Assembly (NCBI RefSeq): GCF_025566965.1
Contig: NZ_JAOQJL010000005.1
Coordinates: forward strand, 1 to 64,000
Source of the DNA: Blautia_A ammoniilytica
Lineage (GTDB): Bacteria; Bacillota; Clostridia; Lachnospirales; Lachnospiraceae
Length of the DNA stretch: 64,000 nucleotides
Direction: 5' to 3'
Shown: positions 59,550 to 64,000 of the stretch, piece by piece
Layout: every line of letters begins with the position of its first letter
Position numbering within the stretch: the stretch's first letter is position 1
Position numbers and translations under genes: made by a program
Notes under the pieces: model-generated
Told to the model about the DNA's origin: nothing
Database searches by the model: none
The model's input: the letters and a program-made list of their open reading frames with translations, nothing else

Positions 59550-62500
59550 TTATTCCACACTTTTCAAAGATTCCACCATATTGATCTTCTTCAGCTTGAA
59601 ATGCATGGTAAAATTTACAAACAGGGAAAATCCACAGGTGATAAGCCCGCTGTAAAGGAAGCTTATCGGATTGATATTCCTGCCAAACATGACTGCATCT
59701 ACCTCCACAGTGGTAATCACATACCTGTGCAGGAAAATCCCGAAAAGTACTCCCACCAGCACTCCTGCCACTGTCAGCAGGATATTCTCTCTGAATACAT
59801 ATTGAGACACCTCCTGATCATAGAATCCCAGCACCTTTAAGGTAGCAAGTTCCCTTTGCCTCTCTGTAATGTTAATATTATTCAGATTGTAAAGAACAAC
59901 AAATGCAAGCATACCGGCTGAAATGATCAACACAAGGATCACTGAATCCAAGGACGTAAGCATTCTTTCCAGCTGTCCTGCCAGACTGCTTGTATAGCTG
60001 ATACTTAAAACACCAGGCAGTGTAAGCAGCTGCTGGCCTATAGCTTCCAGATCATCCTTATATTCTTCTTTCATAGTAAAAAACAAATTTTTGTAATCTG
60101 GTTTCTGTTGAAATACTGACTCATATAAAGAGGGTGAAATATATACATAATGAGCCATATAATTCTCTGTGATGATCTCCACTGGAACCTGATACTCCTG
60201 TCCAGCCATTTTCAAAGTGATGGCATCTCCTGCCTTCAGGCCTAGCAGATCCGCTGTTTTCTCACAGATTGCTGCACCTTTATCAGAAAACAAATACTTC
60301 TCCTTTGTGATCCGGTTCTGCAAGGTCACATCCTTCTTAAAGCTCTCCATATCCTCAGGTACGATAACGTAAACACTCAGATTGGAAGAGCCTCTTGGTA
60401 CATTCATTTTGGTAAACTGAACAGACGTACAATGATCTACCTTCTGATTATCCTTAAGGAATTGTACCACTTCTTTTCTCTGTTCCTCGTCTGCATCCTC
60501 ATCCTCAATCACATTGCCCTCATAATGCTGCAGGTCCCGGTACTGGATCACCGCAATATTCATAATGGAATCCCGTAATCCAAATCCTACCAGCATCAGA
60601 CCCATACTTCCTGCAATTCCAAAAACCGTCATAAAAAGGCGTTTCTTATATCGGAATAGATTCCGAAGTGTGGATTTCCAAGTAAAGCTTAAATGCTTCC
60701 ATAGAAATGTGATCCGCTCTGCCAAAATACGTTTGCCTTCCTTGGGAGCAGGAGGACGCATCAATGAGGCCGGTGTTTCCCGCAGTTCCCGTACACAGGC
60801 AAACATTGTGGCTCCTACTGTACATATAATAGAAGCCCCTGATGCGATCAGTGTATATTTCATTTCATAATTAATACACAGAGTATCAGAAACATTGTGA
60901 TACATAATCCCATAAGAAGTGATCACAACATATGGAATGATTTTTTCTCCTACCAGAAAGCCCAGGATACTTCCTCCGATCGTAGCCAAGAGTGCATAAC
61001 AGATATATTTGGCTGCAACGGCTGCTTTTCCGTATCCTAAAGCCTTCATGGTCCCGATCTGGGTCCTTTGCTCCTCTACCATCCTGGTCATAGTAGTAAG
61101 GCTGATCAAAGCTGCTACCAGGAAAAAGATCACAGGGAACACCTTGCCGATATTCCGGATACGCTCTGCATTATCTCCGTAATCCGAATACTCTGGCAGG
61201 TCATTTCTGTCTGTAACCGTCCATGTAGGAACCTTCAGATCTGCCAACTTTTTTTTGGCATCTTCCAGCTTCTGCTGGTTGTCGGCCAGCTCCTTTTTTA
61301 CCTTTTCCTCTGACTCCTGATACTCCTTTTCACCGTCTGACAGATCTTTTTCTCCATCCTCCAGCTCCTGTTTGGAATCTTTCAGCTTCTGTTCATTTTC
61401 CTGGAGTTCTTTTTGTCCATCTATCAGCTTCTGACGGTTTTCTTCCAGTTCCTGTTCTCCACTTTGCAGCTTTTCTGTATTTTGGGAAATCTGGATCCTG
61501 GCCTGGGCAAGTTTTCCTGCATTTGCATCTATCTCTTGCTGTCCCTTTTGTGTCTGCTCCTGTCCTTTTTGAATCTGTTCTTTTCCTTTATCCAGTTCTT
61601 TCTGAGCTTTATCCAGCTGTTTTTTTGCATCTGCCAACTTTTTTTCTTGCTGCTTTAGTTCTTTCCTGCCCTGATTGATCTGCTCCTGTCCTTTTTGAAT
61701 CTGTTCCTGGGCATCATTTAACTGGCCTTCTTTTTCGTCCAGCTGCGCAAGACCTCCGTTTATCTGTCCCACAGAGCTTTCCAGCTGTGTCCTGGTTGCA
61801 GCCAGCTGCTGTCCTTGTCCTGTCAATTCTGTTTCTGACTGTTGGATCTGTGCAGTAAGGCCCTGGATCTGTGCAGTAAAACCTGCGATCTGTGCCTGCA
61901 GCCCAGCCAGTTCCTCCTGGGATACCTCTCCTGAAGCAATGCCTGCATCATAGCTTGCCTGAAGGGAATCTCTTTCCGTGATCAGTGCTGTCAGCTGCCC
62001 CTTTGCCAGATCCAGTGCAGCCTTTCCCTGGGCAAGCTGCTGCTCTCCTGTTTCTACTTGAGAAAGCCCTTCCTGGCACTGCAAAAGTTGTTCCTGCAGT
62101 TGCTGTCTTTGCTGTTGGATCTGTTCTTTTCCCTGGCTTACCTGCCCTGCCCTTGTATCCAGATCACTTTGGCTTTGTTCCAATTTCTGTCTGGCTTCTG
62201 TAAGTTTTAACACACCGGCCTCATATTCCTGTCTGGAAGCCTGTAGTTTTTCCAGTCCATCCTCCAGCTTCTGCTGGTTCTTTTCAATCTCTTTATTGCC
62301 ATTATCCAGCTGCTGCTGTGCCTGGGAAAGCTGCTGCTCGCCCTGTTGTACCTGCTGGGTTGCCTGGGAAAGCTGTTGTCTGGCATCTTCCAGCTTTTCT
62401 GTTCCTTCTTCCAGCTGCTTCTGTCCATCCTTTAACTGTCCCTTTGCATCTTCAATAGCTTTTACACCATCTTCATATTCTTTCTGTCCATCTGTTAGCT

Positions 62501-63377
62501 TTTTCCTGCCATCGATCAGCTGCTGCCTGGCATCTGCCAGTTTTTCTTCTGCTTCTCGCCTGCCATCTGCCAGTTCCTGCTCACCGTCAGTGATTTCTTT
62601 TTGTGCATCTGCAGTTACCTGCTGATAACGTGCTTCACATCTTACATCCTGTATCCCTTCCACCTTGCTTTTGATCTTACGGATCAGGATATCATAAGCA
62701 TCTGTATAGCTGACCACATCTTTGGCACCGTGTACCAGAAGATAGATCTGCGTATATACTTCCTGGTCAAAATCCTCAGGCAATATAAATGCAAATCCGT
62801 TCACCTCTCCTGTACCAAGAGTTGTATTACCACGGTTAAAAGAAATATAAAGGGGACTTTTCCCTATAGCTGTCACAGTATAGCTGTGCCTTCCAAGAAA
62901 CGAACTGTCTTCCTGCTCCCGAAGAACGATCTGATCTCCTGGCTTATACCCATGAGCATTGGCATAAGTATCATCAAGAAACAGTTCTCCAGATTTCTGC
63001 GGCAATCTTCCCTCTGTAACTGTCAGCTGGTTCACCCGTTTGGTCAATGACTCAATATGTAATACCGTCTGTTTTTCATTCTCGCCACAGGTAACATCTG
63101 TAAAATAAGCACCTTCCGCATCCTCAATGCCATCGATCTCCCTTAATGCATCTTCATCCTCACTGGTAAGCCCAAGTGTGCTTACTACCTTCAGGTCCAT
63201 CAGGCTGTTTTCATCATAATATGCATCTCCTGAATATCGCATGTCCGGTGAAGAAGCCTGTATCCCGGAAAAGAAAGCTACCCCAAGGGCTACAATGAAA
63301 AAGATGGAAAGAAACCTGGCTTTGCTTCTGCGGATCTCCATCCAGAACTCTTTATGTATTGCTTTCATCTTTTTCAC
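59550..63377 (-). CDS. FtsX-type ABC transporter permease with a very long extracellular coiled coil
   Basis: A 1275-residue permease. N-terminal basic segment and first membrane helix (about 20-40, FLSIFFIVALGVAFFSG), a MacB-PCD-like extracellular domain to 255, then about 430 residues of D-G-Q-x-x-L/Q-rich coiled coil (255-690). Three membrane helices lie at 745-880, followed by a second extracellular domain and three C-terminal helices (LILIISAGMLAFVVLYNL and others). Its start is just after the ATPase stop; GTG 63377 or ATG 63368. It probably moves lipids or exports a peptide; the substrate is unknown. Usual partner ATPase upstream. Confidence 0.88.
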   Translation of the reverse strand: MKKMKAIHKEFWMEIRRSKARFLSIFFIVALGVAFFSGIQASSPDMRYSGDAYYDENSLMDLKVVSTLGLTSEDEDALREIDGIEDAEGAYFTDVTCGENEKQTVLHIESLTKRVNQLTVTEGRLPQKSGELFLDDTYANAHGYKPGDQIVLREQEDSSFLGRHSYTVTAIGKSPLYISFNRGNTTLGTGEVNGFAFILPEDFDQEVYTQIYLLVHGAKDVVSYTDAYDILIRKIKSKVEGIQDVRCEARYQQVTADAQKEITDGEQELADGRREAEEKLADARQQLIDGRKKLTDGQKEYEDGVKAIEDAKGQLKDGQKQLEEGTEKLEDARQQLSQATQQVQQGEQQLSQAQQQLDNGNKEIEKNQQKLEDGLEKLQASRQEYEAGVLKLTEARQKLEQSQSDLDTRAGQVSQGKEQIQQQRQQLQEQLLQCQEGLSQVETGEQQLAQGKAALDLAKGQLTALITERDSLQASYDAGIASGEVSQEELAGLQAQIAGFTAQIQGLTAQIQQSETELTGQGQQLAATRTQLESSVGQINGGLAQLDEKEGQLNDAQEQIQKGQEQINQGRKELKQQEKKLADAKKQLDKAQKELDKGKEQIQKGQEQTQKGQQEIDANAGKLAQARIQISQNTEKLQSGEQELEENRQKLIDGQKELQENEQKLKDSKQELEDGEKDLSDGEKEYQESEEKVKKELADNQQKLEDAKKKLADLKVPTWTVTDRNDLPEYSDYGDNAERIRNIGKVFPVIFFLVAALISLTTMTRMVEEQRTQIGTMKALGYGKAAVAAKYICYALLATIGGSILGFLVGEKIIPYVVITSYGIMYHNVSDTLCINYEMKYTLIASGASIICTVGATMFACVRELRETPASLMRPPAPKEGKRILAERITFLWKHLSFTWKSTLRNLFRYKKRLFMTVFGIAGSMGLMLVGFGLRDSIMNIAVIQYRDLQHYEGNVIEDEDADEEQRKEVVQFLKDNQKVDHCTSVQFTKMNVPRGSSNLSVYVIVPEDMESFKKDVTLQNRITKEKYLFSDKGAAICEKTADLLGLKAGDAITLKMAGQEYQVPVEIITENYMAHYVYISPSLYESVFQQKPDYKNLFFTMKEEYKDDLEAIGQQLLTLPGVLSISYTSSLAGQLERMLTSLDSVILVLIISAGMLAFVVLYNLNNINITERQRELATLKVLGFYDQEVSQYVFRENILLTVAGVLVGVLFGIFLHRYVITTVEVDAVMFGRNINPISFLYSGLITCGFSLFVNFTMHFKLKKINMVESLKSVE
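61554..61706 (-). repeat. 27-bp direct repeat in the permease coiled coil
   Basis: A 27-base segment starting CTGCTCCTGTCCTTTTTGAA occurs at 61554-61580 and 61680-61706, both within the coiled-coil coding region. Recombination between them would delete 126 bp (42 codons) in frame. Confidence 0.8.
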
Positions 63378-64000
63378 CTACCACTCAATTTCTTCCACTG
63401 GCGTGGGGTGTGCATTCTGTGTCATGTTGGATACTTTTCCATTCTTAATCCTGATCACCCGGTCTGCCATGGGAGTAAGTGCAGAGTTATGCGTGATCAC
63501 GATCACCGTCATATTTTTTTCCCTGCACATGTCCTGAAGCAGTTTCAGTATCGCCTTACCGGTCTGATAATCCAAAGCACCGGTGGGCTCATCACACAGC
63601 ATCATCTTTGGATTCTTTGCCATGGCCCTTGCAATGGAAACTCGCTGCTGCTCTCCTCCTGAAAGCTGGGCCGGAAAATTGCCAAGCCTGTCCCCAAGGC
63701 CAACTTCTTCCAATACCTGAGCCGCATCCAACGGATTCTTACATATCTGCGCTGCCAGCTCCACATTTTCCAGTGCTGTAAGATTTGGCACCAGATTGTA
63801 AAACTGAAATACAAAACCAATATCATCCCTTCTGTATGCGGTCAGCTGGCGGCTGTTATATCCTGCAATATTCCTGCCATCCACCCATACTTCCCCATCT
63901 GTTGCATGATCCATGCCCCCAAGTATGTTCAGCACTGTGGTTTTCCCCGCACCACTAGGGCCAACAATCACTACAAATTCTCCTTTTTCGATCTGGAAAC
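63378..64000 (-). CDS. ABC transporter ATP-binding protein (start outside window)
   Basis: The visible 207 residues contain Walker A IVGPSGAGKTTVLNI, the signature LSGGEQQRVSIARA, Walker B MLLCDEPTGALD and the H-loop VIVITHNS. It powers the FtsX-type permease downstream; the stop is immediately before the permease start. Length and motifs fit the MacB/LolD group. The first 20-30 residues are beyond 64000. Confidence 0.95.
   Translation of the reverse strand, partial: FQIEKGEFVVIVGPSGAGKTTVLNILGGMDHATDGEVWVDGRNIAGYNSRQLTAYRRDDIGFVFQFYNLVPNLTALENVELAAQICKNPLDAAQVLEEVGLGDRLGNFPAQLSGGEQQRVSIARAMAKNPKMMLCDEPTGALDYQTGKAILKLLQDMCREKNMTVIVITHNSALTPMADRVIRIKNGKVSNMTQNAHPTPVEEIEW

Noticed and set aside
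1..64000. rRNA, tRNA, insertion sequences, toxin-antitoxin or known resistance genes
   Set aside because: I saw no tRNA-like cloverleaf, rRNA segment, DDE transposase or recognisable toxin-antitoxin pair; the carboxypeptidase is not a recognised resistance gene.

Overview
This window is 64 kb from a spore-forming-type Firmicute, most likely a Lachnospiraceae (Dorea/Blautia/Ruminococcus-like). The evidence is the spoIIA operon, a Gram-positive LTA-synthase-like gene, valS with a T-box-type leader, and an accessory region built from Tn1549/CTn-type and Tn4451-type gene sets typical of gut clostridia. Five runs of N (15998-16247, 17889-17903, 39127-39161, 43570-43855, 46756-47047) show that this is a scaffold; reading frames do not always carry across them, so gap lengths are nominal.

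Layout. Positions 1 to about 50446 are one integrative conjugative element (ICE), all on the minus strand, whose left end lies outside the window. From its right end leftwards it carries an HNR-like protein, ParA, ParB, a membrane protein, a Cys-rich protein, SSB, two RepA-like initiators, a DnaC-like loader, PcfB, VirD4, Maff2, TrbL/VirB6, PrgI, VirB4, a small DUF3789 protein, a 3D/M23/NlpC-P60 cell-wall hydrolase, DUF4315 and DUF4366 proteins, TopB, a very large Cna-B surface adhesin, a DUF5688 protein, and a giant methylase/SNF2-like (LtrC-type) protein. The gene order is that of a Tn1549-like ICE with a plasmid-like replication and partition module.

Two smaller mobilizable elements (IMEs) are nested in it. 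IME1 (6-7026) sits in the methylase/helicase gene and IME2 (21808-30870) sits in topB. Each has a TnpX-type large serine recombinase plus TnpV at one end, TnpW at the other end, a RepA-type helicase, and its own relaxase with a recognisable oriT (MobV in IME1, MobQ in IME2). Joining the flanks at a GA dinucleotide restores a GAA (Glu) codon in both host genes: exactly in frame across both visible flanks for topB, and to the limit of the window for the helicase gene. IME1 carries a D,D-carboxypeptidase cargo gene; IME2 carries an ECF sigma/anti-sigma pair and a SnoaL-like gene.

The ICE itself interrupts a chromosomal gene. At 50438-50674 the sporulation sigma factor SigF is cut off after 76 codons of good family match, directly downstream of intact spoIIAA and spoIIAB. 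The rest of the window (50.7-64 kb) is chromosome: a zinc-ribbon/TPR membrane protein, a 50-aa protein, folC, an LTA-synthase-like sulfatase, valS, and an FtsX-type ABC permease with its ATPase.

The most interesting observations are: the insertion in sigF; a complete TnpV-like gene with a perfect ribosome binding site hidden in an alternate frame of the helicase gene's disordered linker; five 23-bp iterons inside a repA-like gene (a candidate origin); and the two base-resolved nested insertions in ICE genes.
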